Assembly (NCBI RefSeq): GCF_014805625.2
Contig: NW_023998456.1
Coordinates: 1,535,187 to 1,599,186, forward strand
DNA from: Glossina fuscipes
Taxonomy: Eukaryota; Arthropoda; Insecta; Diptera; Glossinidae
Length of the DNA stretch: 64,000 nucleotides
Reading direction: 5' to 3'
Positions 44,601 through 59,100 of the stretch are shown here, one piece after another. The translations under genes were made by a program, and so were the position numbers. Each line of letters starts with the position of its first letter. Positions within the stretch are counted from its first letter, which is position 1. Below the pieces are notes generated by a model. The model was not told the origin of the DNA, ran no database searches, and saw nothing but the letters and a program-made list of their open reading frames with translations.

Positions 44601-47600
44601 CTCATGTGTTCATGGCGAAGTTAGTGTACCTTTGTTTAGCGGTATAGTGGCCCAAGTATGCGGGCGAGTAGGCGTAGTTAAGGAAACTAAAAAAACTGAT
44701 TATTTACCTTTAAGTAATCTGTACTTGTGCGGCGGCCCATTAACATTAAGAGGATTTAAATACGGCGGCGCTGGACCTGTTGTTGATGGTACTCCAATAG
44801 GAGCTGAGGTAAGTGCGGACCTTATATGCCAATTTACAGTTCTTTTTTAATTTAAAAACATCGTTTCAAATCAAATCACGTCTTCCACATAAATTTGATA
44901 TAAAAAGGAATTAGCATAAATAAACACTTTGAAGAACGTTAAAAATATCGGTGTGCTGCGAAAATGCACAAACATTTTTCTTAATCTAGTTACAATATCC
45001 GAAATCGAATCTGATATATTTTAAAAAGGTAGTCAGCGTATCACATTATATACAGGGGGAATGCTGCAACAGTCGCGATGGTAGAGGTGAAAATTTTATT
45101 ATATTAAATCTATGTGAAATTAAATAAACATGAATTTCTATATGGCATTCGCATCAGCGGACTTGTTATGTAAGGAAAATATATTCGAGAATATATGGAA
45201 TATCCAGAAATAATGAAAATGTTTTACGTTTTTTGGGAGAATGTTTAATCTACGTATATTTGATAGATTTTCAAATTATCTATTTTCGAAATTCTACATT
45301 AGTATGCAAGTGATAAAGATGTAAATAAAGAAGTAATATTTTTTCTGATTAGAGTTCGAAAGATACGACTTCATTATCTAGCACAAAATTGATGTGTTTT
45401 CTCTTCTAGTTTGCAAAAATCAGGATATCTGCCTTTTCTGACAATGTTATTAAGCAAGGTAGCAGGTTCGAAACCCGGTGAAGATTTTACTTTTATTTAT
45501 TTATTTACTTTTTTTTATAAATACTTTTAAGTTTCTAGTACCTCTTTCATGGAGGGTTAGTCCATGTGAATCTTCGAAAAGAGTTTGTTTTAACTTTTTT
45601 GAGTAAATGTAAAGTTAACACATAACGCTTTAAGATGCTTTTTTAGTTCAAATGAATCTTTCGAGCAAAAAGGGTAGCATAATTCGCTTTCAAACAGAAG
45701 TGATCTTGTATAATCTTGAAATGTTTCAAATATATAATGAAATATTTTATTTTCCCAAAACATAAGCAATTGGTTATTACAATATTTTTGTTGTAAATTT
45801 TAACTACAGGCCAATTTCACTTTTTTTATTTACTTTCTAAAAATAAAAAAAACAACTCTTTAGACATACTGGTCGACTGGTTTTCATTATGGGCACCGTT
45901 ACCTTATCGCCAAGTGTTTAAAAGTTTCGCAAATAATTTCCGTACTCATGTGTTCTACAATGCTGGTAATTTCAATACATTCTCGGTTGGTAAGTAACAT
46001 GAATTAAAAAACGAACATTTCCTTAAATAAACAGTTTGCATTTTGTAGATCATATGCGAACGTCGGTTGGCGTTGGTTTGGCATTTAAATTAGCGGAACG
46101 TGCGCGTATAGAATTAAATTATTGTATACCATTACGCACATGTCCAAGCGATAAGTTGAATAATGGGTTTCAATTCGGAATTGGTTATGAATTTGTTTAA
46201 GCTTAAAAGAAAAAAAAAACAAAAAAAAAGAAAAGGAAAATTCTTCAACAATCCATTCTAGAACAGCTATTATCAATAGCTCGAAATATTTTGTTAAATT
46301 TGTAAAATATGGCATAATTAAAAAAAAAAGAACGGAGAATACACCGAATATTTATTTTTAATTAGTAATGCCCGAAGAAATTTACAAGTTTCTTTCTTGT
46401 CAAATATCCAAAATTGTTCGAATATTTGCTATCTATTTTCTGTCTTGTAACTGTCGCCGTCACAATTATTTAATTATTAGCTGATTGGTTCAGTTGGGAG
46501 AAATAAATATTTTTTCTTAAGTTTCATTTATTTTAAGAAGTTCGATGTATAAAAACTCCTAAAGGATCAATAAATAAAGAAAATTAAAAATGAATGAAAT
46601 TCTTTCCAACCATTTATAAAATTGTGACAAAATATTATTCGCTCTGTAGTGTGTTTTTTGAAAATTCATCATCTAAAAGTTTCTACAAAATATTGCTTTG
46701 ACTAAGACCGAACAATTTCTCCATATTGGGCTTTTAGTCTATATATAAGACTTTGCATCGATATCTGTCATATATACACGACAGTAGTGTCTTGATAATT
46801 TCGCTTCCATGGATCTATTTTCCAATTTCCTGCGGAGCTATCAGAATTTTCGTGAATTTTGCTGATGAAAATCTCCACCACCAACACTTCAGCCAGCTAC
46901 GTTAATTCTTAAACTATATAGCGACTGTTTTGCATGCTAATGTGTTTAGGCGCATGAAAACAAGCCATTATATGCATGTATCTGGAGACCATTCAATTTA
47001 TATCTATTTTAATAATAAAAAAAATCTCAAAAGTCAAAAGAAGTGTAGCGCAACAAGTGAAGGAGACTTAAACGTAAATAGAAAATTAATTATGTTGTAC
47101 ATAAAAGGTATTCCAAGACTTCCCTTAGAAAGAGGAAAATCAGTTTTATAAGTTTTATATATATTTCAACAATAATCAACAAAGTTCAGTCGTGATTTAA
47201 GTCAGTAAATTATTTTGTAACTATTTTGCAACATACATCAGGTTTTAATAAAACGTTTGCAATGAATAAAAACTTGCTTACTAATACACTGTAAGCAAAA
47301 AAAAAAAAACTTGCAAGTCTGTGTCATATTTCCCTTTATAAATAAATGTCTTTAGCGTTTCAAGAAGTTGCATTAAAGTTTGTTTGCGAAATGAAGTGAG
47401 ATGAGACTTGTTGTTGTATCTACATCGATAAAAAACCGACCGGTCGAGCGAATATCACGCACATGATGAGCCTGAAGGGAAGACTGAATAATTCGTGCCA
47501 AAGTCAAAAATCAAGACGACATTAACAATTTGCTACGATTATCCGAGGTGTTCTGTGCTCTGGATTGCTTCCGCCGGGCCAAATTGCTAACAGGGAATAT

Positions 47601-50600
47601 TGTTTGAGTTCGAAGGCGGTAAAATAGATTTAAAAAAACTCAAATTTACTTTTTGGCGGCCATTATTATAAAAAAAAGTTTAATTTAGGACTGTTCGATT
47701 TCAAGAGACTCAAGTTTAGTGAGGCTTCTGCATATTTGAGCATTTTTCAAAGCCCCGCGGAGTTAATCATGATTTCTATAGCCCCGGAGTTAAGAAGAAA
47801 TAGCTTCTTATAAATTTAGCCAATTTCTAACATAAGACATATGGGGCATTGCGAAGAAAATGCAGGAAGGCGATTACACCGGCTGCAGCACGCGTGCGTG
47901 CGCGAATTTACTTGCGCGGCCTTTTTTCTCCTCAAAATTCAACATTTCCCTCCTTTTCCTTTTTAAAAAACTTTATACGTAAACAAACACAAAGCTTGAG
48001 ATTTGAACCCCTGCTGCTAGCTAAGTTAATAAATTCAGGCACGCAAACCTATACCAGCCGTTAGCTCGCACGTCCAACCTACCAGTTGGTTTGCCATAAA
48101 CAAAGTTTCCTCTTAAAGTGTGATTTATGGAAATCTTCTTTGATTCTTTCATGACAGTATGAACAATTGATATGCACAATTAGTTTTTACATTGTGAATA
48201 TGTACATATATATATATACATACATATAAAGGCCGATAGCCGAGGACGCTAGTGGTTTAGGAATTTAGTCCTTGAATTTATTTCTCTGCCTTAATAATAA
48301 TAATATTGACAAAACTAGACAGTTTAAACAATGTTGAATTTTTAAGAGATTAAAATATACATGATTATTCAACTCATACTTGTTTGTAGCGCTAGCCCTT
48401 AAGGATTTGTGTGGCACTGTAGACAGCACCACGCTTTGAAGTTCATTCAATTCCACCCATTAAAGATAAGGTTGATTACATTTGCTCAGGTTCCTCTGTC
48501 CATTGAATTATTATTCTTATCCACATGCTTTGAGCACTTTACACACACAATTGTGTCCATAATTATGAAAATCATCTAAGTCAAAATTAAAAAAAAAAAT
48601 GAGAAAGAAATTATATGAACATGGCTTTGAAATGTCGGCAGGCCCTCCTTGACGCGTTCCTGAACTACACAATGAGCCGGCAAATGACAATTAAACAATA
48701 ACAGAAACGACAGCACATTCCAGTCTACCTAATAATGTACGGACTTCACTTAATTTTATTTTGAAATTATAACAATTCAGTTGGACTCTTCCCAACTGAT
48801 TATTGGCGCCCCAGTAACAAAAGAAAAACATAATGATATCATGTGCGTATTATCATACATCCTTGCAGTTTTCCAAGTACATTTTAGGAATCTTAAAAAT
48901 ACGTAATGATAAAAGCCCAAAATGATAGAAATGGATGGATCCTTTTTAAAAATAATTAATAAATGTTTATGAATTATTTTACTAAAATTATTTTTTCTAA
49001 TTTACAGGACGTTCAGCTAATTTTGAAACTGGTCCAAGTCAATTCGAACTTTAAAAATAAGAAATTTATACGAAATTCGCACAAAATTGCACATTCGTCG
49101 TAAAATTCCATTAATGAAGACGAATGAAATTCCAAATTAAAATGTTGCATAATGTAGAAATATTTCTAGATTTATTCAAATGAAATTCATTAACTATTTC
49201 GAAGCAAGAAATGTATGACTTACACCACTTTCATTATTTTGGGCACAATTATCCTTTCGCCTACATAAGGTGACATATTTTTGAGTATTAGTGTAATATT
49301 GCTCTATAGATTGTCATCTTGTTATGTTTATCATTGATTTGTAGTGCACCACATGCACAACACATTCTTAATCAGATTTTGGTTTTTTTTTTTTGAAACG
49401 CGAAAAGTAAAAATTTGAAATAAATTTTTTTTGGTGTATACGAGAAAATCCCACCTAAACTGAATATTAATTTTACTCATATGTCAAGAGTAATTTATAA
49501 AACTTTGGAGGAATTTTCATTTAAAAATTATTTTTCTCACAATCTTTTACGTAATTATGATGACGGTATATATTTTTATTTTTAATCACATAACTAAGGC
49601 ATTCAATCATCGAGCGTAGATATTACAACATTAACGTATTGTACAATAATGTAGAAGACAAGATCTTATAAAACAATTGCAATAATACACGACACCAAAA
49701 TTCGCAAAGAAATATTAATCGCATAATTGTGTATATGTGACTGAATAATAATGGAAAAAAAAAAAAAAATGCAAATTATGTTTTGTTACTGCCTTTCCTT
49801 ATATATACGCTTTCATAAAAAATGACACGTCATGTTAGATGAGAGAGATATGTGAGATGAATATATTTTATTTAAAAAATAATATTTATTTATAATCATA
49901 AGGAAGGTAAAGATAATTACTTGCGTAACTATTTGATTATGCTACTCTTTATCCATTTTCCTTTATTATATATTATATTTATCATTTATTTTTAAATACA
50001 AAGCAGGAGCATCACGGAATTTAAAAGTGGTTTTAGAGTAATATACAAAAGCAATAGTAGTGGAGTAGAAGCAAAAGCTTGAAAGAGGCTCAGTTCAAGT
50101 ATATCAGATCGACAGTACAACAGATGTATACATAAAAACTTAAAAATTACGCAATATTTTGCATTTAAAAGTGAAAATTTTTACAGAAATTAATTCAAGC
50201 TATCAATAGTCGGTAAAACCGACACAATTTTTGCTGACAGCTTCGATTCCTTTTGGCCTAAGTGATGTTAATTTATGGCAAGTTCCTACTGGGATATCAT
50301 ACTATACTCGTTGAATAGTTTCCCTGAGTTCTTTTCTTTTTGGTACAGGAAACTTGGCCTCAAACCGCTTCTGAATGAGGTCAGGAGATTGATTTGACTA
50401 TTCAATGGTATCCAAGCTACGCTTTCGGAAACACACTTTCACCTTCTGCTGCTTCAATTTCCACACAAATAGCATACAGTGACATTACAGTTTCCAGCAA
50501 GATTTTAAGTAAAAATCTATTCATAGTGATTTCTACAAGATGTATCAGGCCGACCTCTTTCCAAGAAAATTCTCCCCATATGATAAGATATCCTGTAAAT

Positions 50601-53114
50601 CTAGCGTGAAATTTTTTTTCCTTTTGACCAACGTACATTTCGTACCGTGTCATTACCAAACAAATTGACTCTTTCTTTCGTCACTCCGAAGGATACATCT
50701 TTCCTTCGCCTTTCGGTCTGCATCGATTTTCAAGGGCTATAGTTTTTCCCTTTTCCAAGTTAACTTTCCTGAGGAAAGGACCCGTCTGAACCACCATTCC
50801 TAGCACCATACCATTGGTGCGTAATAATCGTCGACGAATAGTTCGGGATAAGACAATGTTCCCAATTTCATTGAAAATCACTCTAGACGACTTCAAACAA
50901 TGTCGCTTTGCTAAAATTACCATGCGGAGCCCGAGTCCCGCATACCCTACTCTCCAAGTTCTTCTATTTGATGCCCATGTCGCTGGTATTATTAAAAATT
51001 GATCGCGGTGTCTAGCATATTCATTTTAGAATTAACCCATTTCCAGGCAGATAATATTTCTTCATTCGAGGAATGTACAAAATAGTTTTAAATATTCTGT
51101 CTTTTTTGTGTTATGATAAATAAGCTTAAAAGGTCAGAAAAGTGAAAAAAATAAAATTTAATCACTACGAGGAGTTGCGTTCACTGCGGACTTGACCCAT
51201 TTTCAATACCAAATTGCGTGCAAGAACTTCCAAATTTCAAGTCGTTACGTTCATTTTTGCGACCAAGAGAGTGCCAATAACAACCACCACACAAGGAGAC
51301 AGATGGACAGACATGGCTAAATCAAATCAGAATATCACGTCGATCAAGAATATATATACTTTATAGCGTGTCCGAAGCTTCCTTCTGCCTGTTACATACA
51401 TTATGCAAAGAAATAAAGTGGGTGTACCCTCATCTTACAGTGGTGGGTATGAAAAGAATGCACGTATTTCGCCGTCCAGGTGAAAAAGATACTAAAGCAA
51501 CATGAAAATGGTCAAGTTTTTTATTGCGAGGACTAGCTCGTGTAGGATTCCTGAAATTAATTTTGAATAGTGTTGCGGCAACTAAAAATGTTGCATGGGT
51601 TTTGTCGAAGGTACCTTTCACAATTTTTGTGGTACAAAACTGAAAAATACACCTCGCACCTCTTTTTCCGTCGGTAACACGGAATTGTAAACGTAGGTAC
51701 ATGAAGTTGAACCTATGCACATATAAACTGTCTATTTTCTCAGAGTCCTTTAAAAGGTTTTTAAGTAGACATTTTTACTGTGTACTTAGACTTTACACAC
51801 ATTCGTGTTTCCTGATTATTTGCAGCATCCACAAAGATTTAAGACAAGTCAATCTTTCATTATACGAAGCGAATTGGAACCGTTTTGCGAATTCATTTAA
51901 GCATGTCTGTCGGTCGGTTTTGTCTGATGTCTGTGTATGCATTTTTGTGTTCAAACTTTAGGACGTGAATTTATTAGGATGTGAATGTTTTCCGCACACA
52001 AACCTATTGAATTTACTTTTGTGTTTGCTTAAGACGATCATTGTCAACGATACGTTTTTAAACTTTATTCGGATTGATTACATTTGACCTTTTAGATAAT
52101 CGGGTAAAGACCGAGAAATAAAATACAACGCACTCTGCATAAAATAAAACCTTTAACCAGCATTCCATCAAACCAAACTATCGTAAAACTTGATTTGACT
52201 TTAACGTAGAACTTGTTTTACGTGAATATATTTTCTTATAAGTTTCGCTATTAACCTTTCAATGGCCAACCAATGCATGTTAACTAAACTCTACATGCCG
52301 TAAGAAAACATTTATGTGATAAAAAGACTTTTGTTTAGACACAAGAAAGTATAACTGCTTCAGTTTAGTTTGTCAAGCCACGCTTGGTTTAAAGAAAGAA
52401 AAAAAAAAAATTAAATAAGAAAAGAAAAAACTACATGACGCCAAGTCGTTACACACAACATCAATGAGGGAGCATTTCTAAACATGAAACAGGTTTTAAT
52501 TGCGTTTGTTGACTTTTGCTTATAACAGAGTTTAGAGAGTAGATTGAGAAAAGAAAATAAAAAAAACAAAAAAGCAAAGAAGGGAACATGTAGGTATATA
52601 TTTAAACTAAAACGACGTCCGACATATAGTAGAAAGGATAGTAGATAGAGAGGGATAGTATGATCGTCTGTCGCTTGATATGTACGCATAGTACAAGCTT
52701 ACACATATACATGTATCGCAAAATCATAAGGTGTATAAAGTTACGTTTATGGTCAAGAGTTTATGGTCAATAACACGACTCGGAATGATGGCGTTGGTGG
52801 TTGTGTTGCACGGTTCTGAACTTTTTTAACAAAAGCTTTTCTTACTGCTAAACGCAAGCATTTGTAAATTGAAAACAAGTTTCAGTATTAGCGGCGCAAC
52901 ATATTTTAACCCTAACGACTGAGAACAAGTTTGCCGCAAGGAATCGCATAAACATCCACCGAGCGCTCAGAACTTGCCTGACATGTGCAAACCTATTATT
53001 GTCAAACGTATTGCCCGCAGATAAGCTGTTCCGTATTTTATTTTAGCAGCGAAAGGACTAACGTTCCACATCTATTATAATATATTTAAGATCAATGTAA
53101 AAGAAGTTGCGAAG

Positions 53115-53152
<38 letters not shown>

Positions 53153-56100
53153 TCTTTTGATAAATGCATTCGATGTATGTAAAAATGTAGTGAAACCTCA
53201 AAGCAAAACGTCTTCAAGGACTTCATTAATAAATACTGGTCGTGAGGGTACGATGGTAAACTAGAGCAAAATCCAAGTTTCCCAAGCAGTCGAACGTCTT
53301 TATCTCTACAGAGCGTTGATATAGCTTTCCGAGTACCGTACTGGTGTATTTGGCTGTACGCGTATATCTTCTAGATGAAGGCTTTTGGCGGTTATGTGAG
53401 ATATTTCACGTTGGACCATATGTTTTCTAGAGCTTTACAAGGTTTGGGCATCAATGAGACGAAGCGGAGTTGCTTGGCGAAAGGCAAGCAACTTTTTTGT
53501 AAGAAACTATGGGACGACTATTAAAAGCGGAAATGTCTTCGTGCCCCTCATCTTAAATTATACAGACTGATTTCTTTAACATATGCCTTTAAGTTCAACG
53601 TTCGAAAAACTTTCATTTGTGCTCGAGAAGCAAGTTGCGAATGCAGTTTTGATGTGAGATAACAACAGTTTCGGACTCCCTGGCCATTGTATTTTGTTGA
53701 CGTTTACTTTACTGTGGGGTACATCTCGTATAAACGTAGATATTCAGTGATCGTGCAAAACCTTTAATGACTTTTAACTTGTTTTTCTTGGAATTCTTAA
53801 TGAGCAAGAGGAAAACATGTTTTTGATTGGTATTTCGAGAAAATATGATTTCAAATTAGTTTATTGTATTTCATTTTATCAGATAATGTGTTAAAACTTA
53901 AAAATTCACTCGAATATGATTTTACGTTAGTTCGCATTTTTCTTTTTCCTTTTTTTTTTCAAGTAGGATTTTTTTTTATTTATTAAGAAAAGAAAATTAG
54001 TCAAATCCGGGAAAGATTAGAGTGCAGTGTGGGTGTGAGGAGAGGAATGTCTACGACGGTGCCTGGCGCTTATCGACTGCATACTGCAAAGGTGCAAGGT
54101 ACGTGTTGCTGCCGTGACTGCGTCTAATATGCTTAAACATCGGCGTAACGAGGGCTATGGCAATGTATAGGCATCCATATCACATGTATTTACACAAATA
54201 ACGAAGGTTTGACCGCCAATCGAGTCCTTTGATAGAACTACTCGGCTTTCTTTTCCTTCTCACCCACCCGTTCTGATGTTGCCGTTATTTTCCACACAAC
54301 ACTACCAGGACTCCTTGCTTGTTAATCATCTTTTTTGCACCTCTAAATTCCCTTTCAATCGTCTTCCCTCTATCACTACTTATAAACCTTCCTCTTTATG
54401 ATAAGTCTACATGCGTAGGAGATCACCACCAGGTTGCACATTTGAAAAAAATCATCAAAAAAATTATATTCAGTTGCGACTAAATCTCTTATACCCGTTA
54501 TAGTTATCCTAAAAATTACAAAAAAAGGGGAAAAAATGTTTTTTCATACTCTATAATGTGGAGTGGGTGCGGGCGATTTTTTCTACTTTCAAAATACAAG
54601 TTTCTGTAGTATAGGCGCTTGGCGTTGTAGGCGTATCACTTTCAAATTGTTTTGCACATTTATAGGCGATATTTTTACTTTCACTAGCGGGAGAATGTGT
54701 ACCACAGATACTACACAGTTGAGCAGATGGACAAACGAACAGAGGAACATATTTAGGTGCATTTCGAATTTGAAACCGGCCAAGAATTTATTTATAGACT
54801 TTATGTGGTTTTTCAAGCTGGTTTCTGCGGGAGGCAAAGGCATTGAGAAGGAAAATTAAATTTTGATACACTACTATATAGAGTAGGCGTGATAAATTTT
54901 TCCATTTTTGTGAAGGTACTACAGCCTCGCCCATAGAATATGCGTTAAAATTTTTGTACATTTATCTGCTATAGTTTATGGGTAGTGATCAAAACGGAAT
55001 TTTTTTTTCCTTTTAAAAGTCAAAGGTGTTCTCGCTTTAGTATTGTAGGCGTGGCGTTCAAACGATTTGACTGATTTTCAATGCCAACCTGCGTGCAAGT
55101 ACTAACAATGCCTCTGCCCAATTTAAAGTCGATAGGTTCGCCTGTGCGGCGAGGGAATGTTTGCAAGAGACATTACACAGAGGGACGCACGAATAGGTGG
55201 ACATGTTTAAATCGATTCGGAACATATTGTGGAGTCTCTGAAGCTTCCTTTTGGGCGTCGGAAAGGTTTTGACAATACGAATGTATTCCTCATGCCTCGT
55301 CAACGGACATTAAACTAGAGGTAATGATAGCATTAAATATCATGTCCGAATGAGTTTTTAAACGTTCAAAAACATGAGAAAAAGGCAAATATAAGCCAAA
55401 TTAAAGGCGCGATGATGACCTTTAAAAATGAAATAAAATGATGTAATACTTAAATGCTTTTTAACAAAAAAAACAAAAGAAGAAGAAGAGAAATGCACGT
55501 ATAGAAAAGGAAATCTCGTGCATGCACCTACACATGCAATGCTTAAGATAAACATGTGTATTGCTAAGGTTAAAGTAGGTTAAAAATAAACTTCTAATTT
55601 TCTTTTTTCCTGAAGAGTCCTTAGAAACTACTTAAGGACAACGGTTACATTTAATAGCTGCATTTTATAAGAATGACTGTGCATGCTTTTATTTTCGAAA
55701 ATAATTTATGTTGATTTTTGGAGGTGTCCGTGTAGTACAAAAAAGTATTAAAGGTTATGCAAAAAACAAGGTAAGTAGAAAATAAATTTTTAAGAGAAAC
55801 TGGGTTACACAAGGCATTAAGTTTAGAAAAACGTGAATAACAAACATTTTTCTAAAAAAATCAATAAGTATTTTGAAAAGTATGTTTAGATCAAGTTAAA
55901 TATAAAAGAATTGGGTTAACAGCAGTTAACTATTTAACGATTACGACTTCCGGTGGTTGAAAATCAAATGAAACATTTTCACTACTTAAGTACGCATAAC
56001 CTCTGAGAAAGGAAATGCGAAAATTTTGCTAAACTTTAAGAAAGTTTAATGTACAACATATTACAAGCAATATTAAATTAAATTTATATATGTATATTAA

Positions 56101-59100
56101 AGCAGAAGAGAAATTATAAACGGCTAAGGCTGAAAGCAATTCTACTGCTCTATTTATGTACATAAGAAACCATAGAGCATTTTTTATTCTTAGCGTAAGA
56201 GTGTTAATGGAGACAACGATTACATCAACACTACGATTTATAGATAGACATTTTATTTTCCACGGTTTTTATTAGTCGCATGGGAACCCACTTAACTAAT
56301 TGCATTGCTAGAATAGACAGTCGTGCGTAATTATACTCTTAACACCATTCATAAATGAACAATAGGGCAGATGCATAGCTTAGGCTTAGTGTCGAAATCT
56401 CTGCTAGAACGACCAGTAAGTAACTTATGCACCGGGCCAAATATCAGTTCGTTCAACAATATTATGTGTCATAATTTTTAAAGTCATTTATTATAACCAA
56501 CAACAACAGCAGTATTTAATATTAAAATTTTTAATGAAATGATGTGCAGCGCAAATATTTACATTGACCGGAAAAAGTATACGTACACTTCACTATAATT
56601 AATACTACCAAATCAATTAGGGTTAAGCAGTTATAGTTGATATTGATCGTTAATAGGGCATATGGTGTGACAACTAGCAAGATTTTGATCTCTACCAACT
56701 TATTGGTTGGTCATATTTGAAATAATAAAAAAAAAATAAACAAATAAGGGATCTTCAGCTTGCGATTTCGTTCTCATTCCATTATATCATTCCCTTATAT
56801 CATTTTCGTTAGTGGATATAGTTTTCCTACTTTTCCTCTAGCTATACGAAAAGCCTTTTACATATAAATATTTGAAATTTTGATTAACCCTTTGGTCTCC
56901 ACAGTATTTGCCGATTGCGCGAGCCATAGCAAACAAAAAGAACAGTCGAGCGCCGTGCATCCGAATTGACGGAAAGTCTATGTTTTTCATGACATGTATA
57001 TTTCGGTGAACCAAAAGGAATTCTGAAATAATAAATCATGTTTGGGAGAAAATAAATGACAAAAACAAATGCTGTCATATCATGCACAAAGTCTTTACCA
57101 CGAGACAAACTGGTGCTCTTCGCTTATGGCACAAATTCTTCACCATAAGTCAGCCTCGTAGTTATAGGCCAAAGGGTTAAGAATGAACTTAGACATAAGG
57201 TTTCGGGTCATGTTAATTCCACTGAAGGTAATTTTTATTTCGTTCTTCATTGCAAACTAAGTGCTTATAATTTTTATACAAATAAATATTAAACATAGGA
57301 GCAATGGATTTTTATTTTACAAGTGATCTTTTTAGTCATTAACATACATTTCATTCGAATATCTTAGTTTATTATCATTTTCTTTACTAGAGCTTGCTCA
57401 GCAGGATTTCAAATTACTCGCAGATTCTATATTATCTAAGGCATTCTTCAAAGCGCAGGCTTTTGGACTTCTTTAGATACACATGCCTGCCAGTTTTAGT
57501 CCCGATTTTCCATCGTAAGCTACCGTTGTTTTCCAAAAGCGCCTGGATTGAAGAAGTCGATAACATAATTCCTTTAACGCAAGTAAAATATCTTATGTTT
57601 TATTGCCATAAAACGTCACAATTTTCAAGCCAATCTCATACATTGCTGGTTCATTTAGGGCAAACTTGCGTTTATTGCAATTCTAATATAATAATATTGA
57701 TTGTACGCACAGTTCTTATTGCCATCGTACATATGTCACATTACTTATCTAATTTAAAATTGCTGCGTTTAATAAAATCACTATTATACAGCCAGAAGCA
57801 CAACGGTAGTGTGGCCGAGCGGTCTAAGGCGCTGGTTTAAGGCACCAGTCTCTTCGGAGGCGTGGGTTCGAATCCCACCGCTGCCAAGGATTTTTTTTCT
57901 CTCTTTTTGAAAGTTAGAAACTAAGTTCATTGCTTTAACACGTCTATACACAAAGTTGTAAAATGTTACACTAAGTTGTGGTTCTTATCTATTAAAAAAT
58001 ATCGCAAAACATTTAAAAATGACGAATTACTTTTTCTTATCAGTTTAAGTAAGAGTATCTAAATAAATAATTCCATTTCAATGACGTTTTCGAATGACAC
58101 ATATATATACAAAATAATGTCAATGGTGTTTACTTTCTATTTTAACCGCCAATGTAACTTTTTCAAGTAGTTCGTGTTTAAAAAATCCGCGATTATCGCA
58201 TAAATTTATGTTTATTGTCGGAATTCTAAAATACTGAATATTCTATAAGAATTTATACGCACACGTCAATTGCATTAAGAGACCGGGGGGGCTAGCATAC
58301 TTCATTTTTGCCATCCTTGAACCGAGAGTGTCGAGTTATATTTAAATATATCTTATAAAGATATTAGCTTCATTTGGTTGGTTTGAGCGCAGTGGCCTTC
58401 CGATCATTGGCACTACGATAGTTTATATTTAAATAAATTTTCAAAGAATCAAGCAAAATGTTTCCGAACAAAACTGAATATACACTGAACACCGTGTGAA
58501 AGGTTATTGATCAAGAATTCATGGAAATTTAGGCATCCCTGGACAACCCTTCCAACAAACGGCCCAAATGGTATTTTTAGTCAATTTGCGAGTTAACCAT
58601 TTTTCCTCCTTTTGTAAACGACTAGAAGAAGTGGATTTGTCAATTGCTAAGGTGTTCGAAAGTTCTTTAAAAGTTTGAGCTGGGTTTTCTTTCAATAAGT
58701 CTTGCACAATTCATTGCTTTCGAGCTTTTTCGGTCCTCCAGTCCGTTTTTTGTCATTGACATCAAAATCATTTAAATCGTTGCAACCGAAAATGACAATT
58801 GAGAATTGTGTGTGTGGGGGTGATGTGTGAGCTTCGACACCAGATTTTTTCGAATTAAACAAGAAAACTGTTATTTTAGATAGAAAAACTTTAAAAATCC
58901 CATGTAATCGTTATGTACACTGGTACTTCCCATTTGTTTATTATTTTTACTTGTGGAAGTCGCCGGCCAAAATTCTTGCCAGCACCTATTAATTAACATA
59001 AAGGCATGTTTTGTTCATAATGTTTTTGAAAAAATATCTGGAAAAGTTATATTTTAACTGTGTTTTCATTAAAGTGCTTCCGAGACTTCGTTTACCAGAA

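Noticed and set aside
57394..57840. Open frame of 148 codons on the plus strand
   Set aside because: It ends inside the tRNA-Leu gene and matches no family; the interval is intronic.
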